A DNA stretch of 64,000 bases from Acinetobacter sp. Ac_5812 (lineage in GTDB: Bacteria > Pseudomonadota > Gammaproteobacteria > Pseudomonadales > Moraxellaceae), in the NCBI RefSeq assembly GCF_013072695.1, contig NZ_LXUK01000017.1:1-64000 (forward strand). The letters run 5' to 3'. The translations under genes were made by a program, and so were the position numbers. A model generated the notes under the pieces. The model was given only the letters and a program-made list of their open reading frames with translations, ran no database searches and was not told the origin of the DNA. Each line of letters begins with the position of its first letter. The stretch's first letter is position 1. This document shows positions 20,080-28,673 of the stretch, in pieces.

Positions 20080-20700
20080 ATGAAAAAGTTAGTATTAGGT
20101 GGTTTAAGTGCAGTTGCGTTGGCATTCTCAATGAATGCGATGGCAGCAGATTTTGTGGCCGGTAAAGACTATACCGTGATTGCCAACCCAGGCAAAACTT
20201 CAGCACCTGCTGGACAACTCGAAGTACGTGAGTTCTTCTGGTATGGCTGCCCGCACTGCTTCAAGCTTGAACCACATATGCAAACATGGTTAAAGCAAAT
20301 TCCAAAAGACGTCTATTTCTTACGGACCCCTGCGGCGATGAATAAAGTCTGGGAACAAGGTGCACGTGGTTACTACGTTTCAGAAGCACTGGGTGTGCGT
20401 AAGAAGACCCATATTCCATTGTTCCATGCCATTCATGATGGCGGTCAGCAAATTTTTGACCAAGCCTCTCAAGCAAAATTCTTTGCGCGTTATGGTGTAC
20501 CTGAGCAGAAATTTAACAGCATGTTTAATTCATTCCCAATTACGGCGAAAATTGCTGAGTCGAATAAATTGGCGCAGCAGTACCAGTTAACGGGTGTTCC
20601 TGCCGTGGTCGTGAATGGTAAATATGTGGTTCAGGGTGAAGACGGAAAAGTGACCCAAGTGGTTGATTATTTATTAGAAAAAGAACGTAAAGCAAAATAA
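20080..20700 (+). CDS. dsbA: Thiol:disulfide interchange protein DsbA
   Basis: Periplasmic disulfide oxidase, 206 residues from the chosen ATG. A signal peptide (MKKLVLGGLSAVALAF, cleavage after AMA) is followed by a thioredoxin fold with active site CPHC at residues 57-60 and the cis-proline loop TGVPAVVV. I start at 20080, with AGAGGA upstream, because this gives a clean signal peptide; an in-frame ATG at 20056 would add eight basic residues. A bidirectional terminator follows. Confidence 0.95.
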   Translation: MKKLVLGGLSAVALAFSMNAMAADFVAGKDYTVIANPGKTSAPAGQLEVREFFWYGCPHCFKLEPHMQTWLKQIPKDVYFLRTPAAMNKVWEQGARGYYVSEALGVRKKTHIPLFHAIHDGGQQIFDQASQAKFFARYGVPEQKFNSMFNSFPITAKIAESNKLAQQYQLTGVPAVVVNGKYVVQGEDGKVTQVVDYLLEKERKAK

Positions 20701-20716
20701 TTTACGTCGATCTGCA

Positions 20717-20749
20717 ATAAAAAAGGACTGTATCGACAGTCCTTTTTTT
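20717..20749. terminator. Bidirectional terminator between dsbA and a tetR gene
   Basis: GGACTGT/ACAGTCC stem with loop ATCG, A-tract on the left and T-tract on the right, between two convergent genes. Confidence 0.9.
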
Positions 20750-20752
20750 CAT

Positions 20753-21388
20753 TTAGTTTTGGTCTATCTGTAGATCTTTTAAATCGATCTGAACTTTCTG
20801 TGTCGGTAGCGACAAAGCTTGATTGACATACAGATTAATCAACTTCTCACGAGAACCAATCGAGCGCTGGTAATAGCTAGAGTTTAATAACAATGCTGCA
20901 CCGTAGGTTAGAGACCAGATATAAGACAGGTAATCACGAATCGACATATCGTAATTCTGTGATTTTAAATATTTTTCTGTCATATCTTTTAATGAAACAA
21001 TGCGTTGCTGACGAATCGCGTACAGTTCATCAAACAAGTGCTTTAACTTCGACTCCGTCATGGTCAAGTGTTCTTCCAACTGATGCAGCAGAATGGTACG
21101 ACTCGGCGAGGTTAAATGATAAAGCATATAACGTGGTGCATATTCTTTGACATCGGTGTTGTATTTGTCTGAAATTTTTAAAATTTCTTTTTCATTTTGA
21201 ATAATCAGTTCCAGTAACAGTTCATTCTTGCTCCGGAAATGTTTATATAACGTACCTTTGGCAATATCCAGTTCCGCAACCAGTTCATCTAAGGTCATTT
21301 CTTGGTTGTTTTCTAATAATAGCTTTTCCGCAACCTGCAAAATTTTTTCTTTACGAATTAAGAACTGAGTATGACGATCAGGATTCAT
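20753..21388 (-). CDS. TetR-family transcriptional regulator
   Basis: A 211-residue TetR repressor. The DNA-binding helix-turn-helix is clear (MTLDELVAELDIAKGTLYKH at about residues 36-55, then FRSKNELLLELI). The ligand domain is not one I can match to a known inducer. A good ribosome site (GAGGAG) precedes the ATG. It is followed on the same strand, about 110 bp upstream, by a second unrelated tetR gene. Confidence 0.85.
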   Translation of the reverse strand: MNPDRHTQFLIRKEKILQVAEKLLLENNQEMTLDELVAELDIAKGTLYKHFRSKNELLLELIIQNEKEILKISDKYNTDVKEYAPRYMLYHLTSPSRTILLHQLEEHLTMTESKLKHLFDELYAIRQQRIVSLKDMTEKYLKSQNYDMSIRDYLSYIWSLTYGAALLLNSSYYQRSIGSREKLINLYVNQALSLPTQKVQIDLKDLQIDQN

Positions 21389-21495
21389 GATGCTTATAAG
21401 CTCCTCATAGTGTTCTAGACTGCGTTTGCATTAGTGTCTAATGCATCATAACGCTAAGCAATGCTTTTATATATCAAACTTTGGTTTGGATCAGG

Positions 21496-22146
21496 TCAAG
21501 CGTTTTGTGGTTCCCAGTTAGAAATACCACTGAAGAGTAAACGGACTTGAGTCGCTGCATTGTCGATAAATAAGTTTTGTTGTTCGAGTAGATGATCAAT
21601 CGTGAATTGTTTGGGTAAATTGATCCACGTCATTGCCCATGTAAACGACATATTAATCAAAATCGTAGATAAGACTTGCAAGTCTTTGGCTTCTTTAATG
21701 TGTTTGAAGGTTTCGAGTTTGCATAGATCAATGGCGAGGTCTTCAATCAGAAACTCAATTTCACGTGCAATCGCAATGCGGACTGTTTCTGAGCCCCCCC
21801 AACGTTCTGCAATCATAAACTGCCATTGTTGCGGACTATGATTCACGGCCTGTACAAAAAGTTCAATACTGGTACGGGTTTTGGCACTGCCACTGTGTTT
21901 CAAATAGCTTTGCCCTAATTGATGAATCAAGCTTTTTAGATGTAAAGAGACTTGATCAACCAGTTCTTGGCCCAGTGTGTCCATATCTTGGAAATGACGA
22001 TAGAACGCTGTTGGAACTAAACCAACCTCGCGAGCAACTTCACGCAAACTAATACTACTAAATGAGCGCCCAGCAGTGCTGAGATGAAGTGCTGCATCTA
22101 GTAGAGCCTGCCGACTCTGTTGTTTTCGTTCATCTCTAATCGACAT
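21496..22146 (-). CDS. FabR/DesT-like TetR repressor of fatty acid desaturation
   Basis: A 216-residue TetR protein beginning MSIRDERKQQSRQALLDAAL with helix-turn-helix ISLREVAREVGLVPTAFYRH, the pattern of FabR and DesT, which sense the saturated/unsaturated acyl-CoA balance. It is divergent from the ferredoxin reductase and desaturase genes, exactly the DesT arrangement of pseudomonads, and a row of palindromes lies between them. The ATG at 22146 is chosen over an in-frame ATG at 22185 because alignment to the family starts there. The specific effector is inferred. Confidence 0.85.
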   Translation of the reverse strand: MSIRDERKQQSRQALLDAALHLSTAGRSFSSISLREVAREVGLVPTAFYRHFQDMDTLGQELVDQVSLHLKSLIHQLGQSYLKHSGSAKTRTSIELFVQAVNHSPQQWQFMIAERWGGSETVRIAIAREIEFLIEDLAIDLCKLETFKHIKEAKDLQVLSTILINMSFTWAMTWINLPKQFTIDHLLEQQNLFIDNAATQVRLLFSGISNWEPQNA

Positions 22147-22350
22147 GAATAAGACTCGTTGAAACCGTACAGCAGAGTCTAGCAAAAAAAACAGAAACTT
22201 TTTAGTCCTTGTCCATTGCTAAATGCCAATGTTTTTGATCTTTCACTGATCAATGCTTGCTAGGTATGAGCTTAAAGCCTGCGTAAATTTTTTTATTTTT
22301 TCCTTATTTTAAATGGCTTATTAAAAAGTATAAAAAATATTCAAAAAATT

Positions 22351-22425
22351 AGTGAACAAGTGTTGACTCAGTGAACACAAATAAATATAGTGTACACATG
22401 TTCACTACACGAACATTTGTTCACT
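22351..22425. promoter_or_regulatory. Operator array before the desaturase operon
   Basis: Four repeats on a 19-bp register begin at 22351, 22370, 22389 and 22408. Sites 1, 3 and 4 are palindromes of the form AGTGnACAnnTGTnnACT (site 4 has a perfect GAACATTTGTTC core); site 2 keeps only the left half, AGTGAACAC. The array ends 34 bp before the reductase ATG and diverges from the FabR/DesT-like gene, so it is the likely operator of that repressor. The rest of the 22147-22459 spacer is AT-rich. Confidence 0.75.
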
Positions 22426-22459
22426 CAAAATAAATAGCCAGATACAAAACGAGGAACGT

Positions 22460-23485
22460 ATGAACGCAGAGTTAAGTTATCAGCCACATTGGATTCGAGA
22501 AGATTTTGTTGATTTTATTTTGCAAAAAATAAAGCCAACCTTTGCTTGGAAACGCATTCTTGCAGAAGTAACCGCCGTACAGCCACTCAGCTCGGATATG
22601 GTGTTATTGACGATAAAGCCAAATCATAATTTTGATTTTAGCCAAGTCCAAGCAGGTCATAGTGTTTTGATTACCTTGATGATCAATGGGGTATATCAAC
22701 AACGCAGTTACTCAATTATTGATGTTACGCCACAGGGCGAAATTCGTCTTGGGATTAAAGTTCAAGGTGTGGTTTCGAAAGCAGCACAACAATTGTGCGT
22801 AGGCGATCGTTTCGAGATCTCACAGGCACAAGGTGACTTCGTCTTACATCAAGGTCAGCAACCTGCATTACTGATTGCTTCGGGTTCAGGGATTACCGCG
22901 ATTTATTCTTTATTGCAACAAGCGCTACAACAGCAGCTTGAACAGATTCATGTGGTTTATTTTAACCGTGCAGAAGTATTGCATCAGGACATTTTGGCCT
23001 TGGCTGAGCAATATCCACAGTTGCATTATCATTTCTTTAATACCGCAGAGCAAAAACAGCATTTAGATGCAGCATTGTTAGAGAAATTGGTCCCAAATTT
23101 TAAAGAGATGCAAGCTTATGCGTGTGGTCACCACAGCATGATGCGCCAAGCGCAAGACATTTATACACAACAGGATGCAGCTGGAAATTTTCATCAAGAG
23201 TTTTTCCAACCGATCCAGATTGAGCATTCAAGTGCAGCTCAACCGATTAGTTTCCGTCGTGCGCAACAGAATTTTATTGCAACGACCAATCTACTCAGTA
23301 GTGCAGAACAAGCAGGTTTACGTCCACAACATGGTTGTCGTATGGGTGTCTGTAACCGCTGTAGCTGTACCAAAGTCAGTGGTGTGACCCAGAACGTGAT
23401 CACAGGCGAAATTGATGATCAACCGAATCGTCCAATCAAGTTATGTGTGAGCCAGGCCTTAAGCCCAGTCACGATTGACCTATAA
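22460..23485 (+). CDS. Ferredoxin reductase partner of fatty acid desaturase
   Basis: A 341-residue flavin/iron-sulfur oxidoreductase. It has a ferredoxin-reductase-like FAD domain (RSYSIID), an NAD(P)H-binding domain (LLIASGSGITAIYSLL) and a C-terminal plant-type 2Fe-2S domain with cysteines at 293, 298, 301 and 329 (CRMGVCNRC). This is the architecture of DesC/DesB-partner reductases that pass electrons to an acyl-CoA or lipid desaturase. GAGGAA precedes the ATG. The desaturase gene follows after 27 bp. Confidence 0.92.
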   Translation: MNAELSYQPHWIREDFVDFILQKIKPTFAWKRILAEVTAVQPLSSDMVLLTIKPNHNFDFSQVQAGHSVLITLMINGVYQQRSYSIIDVTPQGEIRLGIKVQGVVSKAAQQLCVGDRFEISQAQGDFVLHQGQQPALLIASGSGITAIYSLLQQALQQQLEQIHVVYFNRAEVLHQDILALAEQYPQLHYHFFNTAEQKQHLDAALLEKLVPNFKEMQAYACGHHSMMRQAQDIYTQQDAAGNFHQEFFQPIQIEHSSAAQPISFRRAQQNFIATTNLLSSAEQAGLRPQHGCRMGVCNRCSCTKVSGVTQNVITGEIDDQPNRPIKLCVSQALSPVTIDL

Positions 23486-23512
23486 AAACAAAGATATTTG
23501 AGGATTAGTACA

Positions 23513-24661
23513 ATGAATATGGCATTAGAATTTAAAACCGTATCAAAGTCAGCGCATTTAACTCCTGAACAAGTCGAAGAGTTTGGTCGCCGTGTCGAGC
23601 AAATACGTTTAGACGTGATGCAAAATCTCGGTGAGCAGGATTCAAAATATATCTACAAAGTGCGTAATTTCGTACGTTATACCGAAATCGCATCACGCGG
23701 TATGTTGATGTTCGGTGGCTGGATCCCACCCGTATGGTTGCTGGGGACCGCCATACTGGGTGTGTCTAAAATCGTAGAGAACATGGAGTTGGGCCATAAT
23801 GTGATGCATGGTCAGTTTGACTGGCTCAATGACCCTAGCTTGCGTGGCGAAGACTACGATTGGGATAATACCTGTTCAGGCAATGACTGGCGCTATACCC
23901 ATAATTATATGCATCACACTTATACCAATATTGTCGGTAAAGACCATGATGTCGGTTATGGCATTTTAAGGGTGACAGAAGATCAAAAATGGGAAGTGCG
24001 TCATTTGGCCAATATTCCGTTGGCTTTACAGTTGATGTTCTTTTTCCAATGGTATGTCGGGGTACAAAACCTGCATTTGGAAGATGCTTTGGTCTATAAA
24101 ACCAAAACCTGGAAACAGGTTTGGGCGGATGCATCTGATTTCCGTAAAAAAGCGACGCGTCAGGTGTTAAAGGATTATGTGTTTTTTCCTGCAATTGCAA
24201 CGATTAACTTTATTCCAGTATTGGCTGGAAATGCAGTTGCAAACATCATGCGTAATTTATGGTCGTCAGCGGTGATTTTTAATGGTCACTTTACTGAAGA
24301 TGCGGAAACCTTTGAAGCAGATAATACTGAGAATGAGACCAAAGCACAGTGGTATCTGCGTCAGATTCGTGGTTCAAGTAACTTTACCGGTGGTAAATGG
24401 ATGCACTTTATGAGTGGTAATTTGAGCCATCAGATTGAGCATCATTTGTTCCCAGATATGCCTGCCAATCGTTATGAGCAAGTTGCACCACAAATCAGAG
24501 CTTTATGTGCTGAGTATGGCGTGAACTACAACGAAGCTAACTTTATGAAGCAGTTCTGGACGGTTTGGGTTCGTTTAGCAAGATGTTCTTTGCCGAATGA
24601 TATGGCTGCACAAGTGGCTCAAACTTGGACGAATTTCAAATCGAAGTTTAAGTTTGCTTAA
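23513..24661 (+). CDS. Membrane fatty acid desaturase
   Basis: A 382-residue di-iron membrane desaturase. The three histidine boxes are HNVMH (95-99), HNYMHH (130-135) and HQIEHH (306-311). With the preceding reductase it should introduce a double bond into acyl chains of lipids or acyl-CoA to adjust membrane fluidity; the HQIEHH box is typical of the acyl-lipid/DesA-DesB group. ATG at 23513 lies after GAGGATT; a TTG at 23498 falls on that site and is rejected. Confidence 0.93.
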   Translation: MNMALEFKTVSKSAHLTPEQVEEFGRRVEQIRLDVMQNLGEQDSKYIYKVRNFVRYTEIASRGMLMFGGWIPPVWLLGTAILGVSKIVENMELGHNVMHGQFDWLNDPSLRGEDYDWDNTCSGNDWRYTHNYMHHTYTNIVGKDHDVGYGILRVTEDQKWEVRHLANIPLALQLMFFFQWYVGVQNLHLEDALVYKTKTWKQVWADASDFRKKATRQVLKDYVFFPAIATINFIPVLAGNAVANIMRNLWSSAVIFNGHFTEDAETFEADNTENETKAQWYLRQIRGSSNFTGGKWMHFMSGNLSHQIEHHLFPDMPANRYEQVAPQIRALCAEYGVNYNEANFMKQFWTVWVRLARCSLPNDMAAQVAQTWTNFKSKFKFA

Positions 24662-24725
24662 GCGATGACTAATTCTGTGAATTGTAACGAATAAGTAAAA
24701 CTGGAAGCACGTGTAATTGAGATAT

Positions 24726-24755
24726 ACTATGGCGCAATGATATTTGTGCCATAGT
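24726..24755 (+). other. Hairpin directly before rph
   Basis: ACTATGGCGCAA pairs with TTGTGCCATAGT (one G-U pair) around loop TGATAT. It sits just before the rph ribosome site AAGGA (24759-24763). It is followed by only TTTT, so it may be a weak terminator for the desaturase operon or a leader structure of rph. Confidence 0.5.
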
Positions 24756-24769
24756 TTTAAGGAATCGTT

Positions 24770-25486
24770 ATGCGTATTGACCAAAGAACATTAGACCAAT
24801 TACGTGAGGTCAAAATTACCCGTAACTTTACTCGTTACGCAGAAGGCTCAGTTTTGGTTGAGTTTGGTCATACTAAAGTGTTGTGTACCGCAAGCATTGA
24901 GAACTCAGTACCTCGTTTCTTGAAAGGTCAGGGGCAAGGTTGGGTGACGGCTGAATATGGCATGTTACCGCGCTCAACGCATACGCGCAGTGATCGTGAG
25001 GCGGCACGCGGTAAGCAAACAGGTCGTACCCAAGAAATCCAGCGTTTAATTGGTCGTAGCTTACGTGCCATGGTGGATTTGAAGAAATTAGGCGAGAACA
25101 CCATTACGATTGACTGTGATGTGATTCAAGCGGATGGCGGCACACGTACAGCAGCAATTACAGGCGCAGCAGTGGCTTTGGTTGATGCGATGAATGTATT
25201 GCTTAGCAATAAAAAAATTAAACAGGATCCATTAAAAAGCTTAGTCGCAGCAATTTCAGTCGGGATGTATCAAGACGAAGTTTTACTCGATTTATGCTAC
25301 GAAGAAGATTCAAATTGCCAAACCGATTTAAACGTGGTGATGACACAGGCTGGCGAATTTATTGAAATTCAAGGAACGGCAGAAGACAAGCCGTTTACGC
25401 GCCAGCAGTGCAATGCCATGTTAGAGCTTGCAGAAAAAGGAATCGCGGAATTGATTCAGAAGCAACAGCAGGCACTCGGTTGGTAA
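24770..25486 (+). CDS. rph: Ribonuclease PH
   Basis: A 238-residue phosphorolytic 3-prime exoribonuclease that trims tRNA 3-prime ends. Strong family signatures include [37 protein letters not shown], the [20 protein letters not shown] segment and the [19 protein letters not shown] region. Length is standard. AAGGA precedes the ATG and a strong terminator follows. Confidence 0.98.
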   Translation: MRIDQRTLDQLREVKITRNFTRYAEGSVLVEFGHTKVLCTASIENSVPRFLKGQGQGWVTAEYGMLPRSTHTRSDREAARGKQTGRTQEIQRLIGRSLRAMVDLKKLGENTITIDCDVIQADGGTRTAAITGAAVALVDAMNVLLSNKKIKQDPLKSLVAAISVGMYQDEVLLDLCYEEDSNCQTDLNVVMTQAGEFIEIQGTAEDKPFTRQQCNAMLELAEKGIAELIQKQQQALGW

Positions 25487-25504
25487 GCTCCAGTTGATAG
25501 TGCG

Positions 25505-25538
25505 GGCGGTCTGGTTTTTTTAGACCGCCTTTTTTTTA
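25505..25538 (+). terminator. Terminator after rph
   Basis: GGCGGTCT/AGACCGCC stem (25505-25512 and 25522-25529) with a T-rich loop and a following run of T. Confidence 0.9.
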
Positions 25539-25631
25539 TCCATTTTTTGTCATTGAATTGCGATCAAATCATCATTCAATTGTCATTTAGATTGTATTGA
25601 CTATCTGCACTGATATTTAACGGATAGTCAA

Positions 25632-25772
25632 ATGCGAAATTTCCTTTTAGCGTTGCTCAGCAGCAGTTGCTTGTTACTCAGTGCCTGTAACGACAGTGAT
25701 GGCGATAATAATAATCCTACGCCAAGTCCAAAGCCGCCAACATCTACCTGCAAAATTCACTGCGCGCCATAA
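25632..25772 (+). CDS. Small lipoprotein upstream of phospholipase C
   Basis: A 46-residue ORF too short for routine calling. It begins MRNFLLALLSSSCLLLSACN: a basic start, a hydrophobic core and a lipobox LLSAC with Cys19. The mature part is Asp/Asn-rich, then Pro-rich (NNNPTPSPKPPTSTC) with two further Cys near the end. It ends 25 bp before the phospholipase C start, so the two are probably cotranscribed. A role as an accessory or immunity-like partner of the phospholipase is speculation. Confidence 0.65.
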   Translation: MRNFLLALLSSSCLLLSACNDSDGDNNNPTPSPKPPTSTCKIHCAP

Positions 25773-25797
25773 ACAATAACAATAAGGAAATAAACCA

Positions 25798-27978
25798 ATG
25801 AATCGTCGTGATTTTTTATTAAATTCAACCAAAGCCTTGTTTGGTACAGCAGCGCTCACCAGTTTCCCAATGAGTATTCAGAAGGCACTTGCGATTGATG
25901 CCAAGGTAGAAACAGGCACCATCAAAGATGTCAAACATGTGGTGATCTTGACCCAAGAGAATCGTTCTTTTGACAACTACTTTGGTACTTTGAAAGGTGT
26001 ACGTGGTTTTGGTGACCGTTTTACCATTCCTTTAAGCCAAGGTCGTAAAGTCTGGGAACAGTATGATGCCAATAAGAATAAGGTCTATCCATATCACTTA
26101 GACAGCAGCCGCGGCAATGCACAACGTGTCAGCGGTACACCGCACTCATGGACCGATGGACAATATGCTTGGGATCATGGTCGTATGGGCAGTTGGGTAC
26201 AATACAAACAACCGCAATCGATGGGCTATTACAAGCAACAAGAAGTTGAATTTCAGTTTGCTTTGGCCAATGCCTTTACTCTGTGTGATGCTTACCACTG
26301 CGCGATGCATACGGGAACCAACTCAAATCGTATGTTTATCTGGACTGGTACCAATGGTCCAACAGGGGCCAATGTTGCCAGTGTCGTCAATGATTTGGAT
26401 GCGATTGGCCCATCGACCACAGGTTATGACTGGACCACTTATCCTGAGCGTTTACAGCAAGCAGGGGTCAGCTGGAAGGTGTATCAAAACATGCCTGATA
26501 ACTTTACTGATAATCCATTAGCAGGATTTAAAAAGTATCGTCGTGCCAATGAGTTATCAGGTAAACCTGTCAATAACAGCACCATTTGCCCAGCTTATGA
26601 TCCAGCAATTGATGCCAGTCAACCTTTGTACAAAGGCATCGCCAATACCATGCCAGATGGTGGTTTTTTAGGGACATTTAAACAAGACATTGCCAAAGGA
26701 CAATTACCGCAAGTCAGTTGGTTGGTCGCACCCGCAACTTATAGTGAGCATCCAGGGCCATCAAGCCCAGTGCAGGGAGCATGGTATATCCAAGAAGTTC
26801 TCAATGCGCTGACTGAGCGTCCTGAGCTGTGGAGCCAAACCGTTTTCTTGATCAATTTTGACGAAAATGATGGTTTCTTTGACCATGTACCTTCACCAAG
26901 CGCACCTTCAATGGATGCATCAGGCACGGTATATGGCAAATCGACGCTCAGCAAAGAACAGATGTCTTATGAATATGCGACGCATGCCAAGGCTTCGAAT
27001 GGACAACCGAATTTTACCGATCCTAAAGTGAGTAATGGTGTTGGGGTCTATGGGCCGGGGATTCGTGTGCCGATGTATATCATTTCTCCGTGGAGTCGTG
27101 GTGGTTGGGTCAATTCCCAAGTGTTTGACCATTCTTCAGTAATTCGCTTCTTGGAACAATGTTTTGATGTGAAAGAGCCGAATATCAGTCCCTATCGTCG
27201 TGCAGTATGTGGTGATTTAACCTCGGCATTTAATTTTAAAACCCCTAATTTACTCCCTATGCCAGATTTATCCGGTAAGAAGAGCAAAGCTGAGGCCGAT
27301 GCGATTCGTAAAGCACAGGAGAGTTTATCTCAGGTCAGCCGTCCGCTCAGTCAGACCGATCCAGTTCAGGACATGGGGATTCGTCCATCGCGTGCACTGC
27401 CTTATGTCTTGCATAGCAGTGCCAAAGTCGATGTTGTGGCTAAAACCGTGAAATTAATGTTCTCAAATACAGGCACGCATGCGGCCGTGTTCCATGTCTA
27501 TGACAAATTGAATTTAGAAGCAGTTCCACGTCGTTATATGGTGGAAGCAGGTAAGCAACTAGATGATGTTTGGCAAAGTAAAGACAATCAATACGATCTA
27601 TGGGTATTGGGACCGAATGGTTTCCATCGCAGCTTTACGGGTAATCTAACTCAAACCGCACAAATTCAAGCACTTCCAGAAGTTCGTGTTTGTATGGAGG
27701 AGTGTGATCCAAAGATTTTCCTAAAAGTCCGCAATGATGCTACACAAACAGCAAAACTGGTGGTCAAAGCCAATGCCTACTTACCAAATAAGAGCTGGCA
27801 AATTGAAACGGCTGCGACTGAAAAAGAACTCAGTTGGGACATGACTGAGTTTGGTGGTTGGTACGATTTTAGCGTCACGATTGAAAATGATCCGAGTTAT
27901 AGTCGTCGTTTTGCGGGTCGTATTGAAACCAATGAGGACTCAATTTCTGATCCGTATATGGGCTTTTCGGGCAGCTAA
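25798..27978 (+). CDS. plc: Phosphocholine-specific phospholipase C, Tat-exported
   Basis: A 726-residue non-haemolytic/haemolytic-type phospholipase C. The N-terminus has a twin-arginine signal (NRRDFLLNSTKALFG, Arg3-Arg4). The phosphoesterase domain shows ILTQENRSFDNYFGTLKGVRG, the NSNRMFIWTG region and LINFDENDGFFDHVPSP, with metal-binding Glu, Asn, Asp and His. Two C-terminal DUF756-type beta domains follow from about residue 520. It hydrolyses phosphatidylcholine and related lipids. AAGGAA precedes the ATG. Acinetobacter species usually carry one or two such enzymes. Confidence 0.95.
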   Translation: MNRRDFLLNSTKALFGTAALTSFPMSIQKALAIDAKVETGTIKDVKHVVILTQENRSFDNYFGTLKGVRGFGDRFTIPLSQGRKVWEQYDANKNKVYPYHLDSSRGNAQRVSGTPHSWTDGQYAWDHGRMGSWVQYKQPQSMGYYKQQEVEFQFALANAFTLCDAYHCAMHTGTNSNRMFIWTGTNGPTGANVASVVNDLDAIGPSTTGYDWTTYPERLQQAGVSWKVYQNMPDNFTDNPLAGFKKYRRANELSGKPVNNSTICPAYDPAIDASQPLYKGIANTMPDGGFLGTFKQDIAKGQLPQVSWLVAPATYSEHPGPSSPVQGAWYIQEVLNALTERPELWSQTVFLINFDENDGFFDHVPSPSAPSMDASGTVYGKSTLSKEQMSYEYATHAKASNGQPNFTDPKVSNGVGVYGPGIRVPMYIISPWSRGGWVNSQVFDHSSVIRFLEQCFDVKEPNISPYRRAVCGDLTSAFNFKTPNLLPMPDLSGKKSKAEADAIRKAQESLSQVSRPLSQTDPVQDMGIRPSRALPYVLHSSAKVDVVAKTVKLMFSNTGTHAAVFHVYDKLNLEAVPRRYMVEAGKQLDDVWQSKDNQYDLWVLGPNGFHRSFTGNLTQTAQIQALPEVRVCMEECDPKIFLKVRNDATQTAKLVVKANAYLPNKSWQIETAATEKELSWDMTEFGGWYDFSVTIENDPSYSRRFAGRIETNEDSISDPYMGFSGS

Positions 27979-28046
27979 AGCTTTTAATACACAAGTTAAA
28001 TTAGCAGTTTAAGTGAATGCTTAGGCTGCTTTTTATAGGCTGAAAA

Positions 28047-28286
28047 TTATCGTAGTAAAAACCAGTAGATACACAGAAAAATCAACATGAGCAGCGTGAT
28101 AAAACCGACGACAAATACTTCAGTACTGTCAAAATCTACCCGTTGTCCAAGGTGATAGCAACGAACCACCCCATAGCCAATGCTACGAATTACACCTTCA
28201 ATAATAATCTCAAAAATCAGGTCAATGATGAGAAAACGGAACAGCTTAAACAGCACATGAAACACAGCTTCGAATACGGTATCCAC
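28047..28286 (-). CDS. Hypothetical small membrane protein
   Basis: A 79-residue frame with a hydrophobic N-terminal part containing acidic residues, then GVIRSIGYGVVRCYHLGQRV and a C-terminal membrane helix (FITLLMLIFLCIYWFLL). I do not recognise a family. The composition is that of a membrane protein, unlike the opposite-strand frame at 28143-28325, so I take the minus strand as coding. It is convergent with the phospholipase gene. Confidence 0.6.
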   Translation of the reverse strand: MDTVFEAVFHVLFKLFRFLIIDLIFEIIIEGVIRSIGYGVVRCYHLGQRVDFDSTEVFVVGFITLLMLIFLCIYWFLLR

Positions 28287-28481
28287 ACTTATTATTTTAA
28301 TAAATTGAGCTGCTTAGCATTTTAAGCTTACATAGATTGAAATGAAAGTAGACACAAATACATCATCGTCAACAAATAGCTCACTGAGCATTTGCATGTT
28401 GTAACAAAGCCCTCAGATTTGGCTCATGTTGCTTTGATAGATTGAACACAAATTGAAATTAAGCATTTTTAGGGGATAACG

Positions 28482-28673
28482 ATGTTACAAGTTTTTCTGG
28501 TGTTACTGACCGCAGTGACTTTTGTTTTGATGGCGGCGGATCCACGACCGACTGATTCAACCGAAGCCAAATCAGCGTGGAGTGAGCGAGTTGCAACGAA
28601 TCAGTTGATTCAGACAGAGACTGTTGCCCAGCAACAGCCTGTAAAGCAAGAAAAAGACCTTGATCAGGCTTAA
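28482..28673 (+). CDS. Hypothetical small protein with N-terminal helix
   Basis: A 63-residue product: a hydrophobic start (MLQVFLVLLTAVTFVLMAA) then a polar tail rich in Gln, Glu and Lys. It could be a signal peptide or an anchor. AGGGGA lies at good distance before the ATG. Its stop overlaps the end of the convergent nadC by 4 nt. Function unknown. Confidence 0.6.
   Translation: MLQVFLVLLTAVTFVLMAADPRPTDSTEAKSAWSERVATNQLIQTETVAQQQPVKQEKDLDQA

Noticed and set aside
26117..26521. 134-residue frame inside the phospholipase C gene
   Set aside because: Shadow of a strongly supported coding region; no ribosome site or recognisable domain.
28143..28325. Plus-strand 60-residue frame
   Set aside because: Composition is not protein-like; the opposite strand encodes a convincing small membrane protein.
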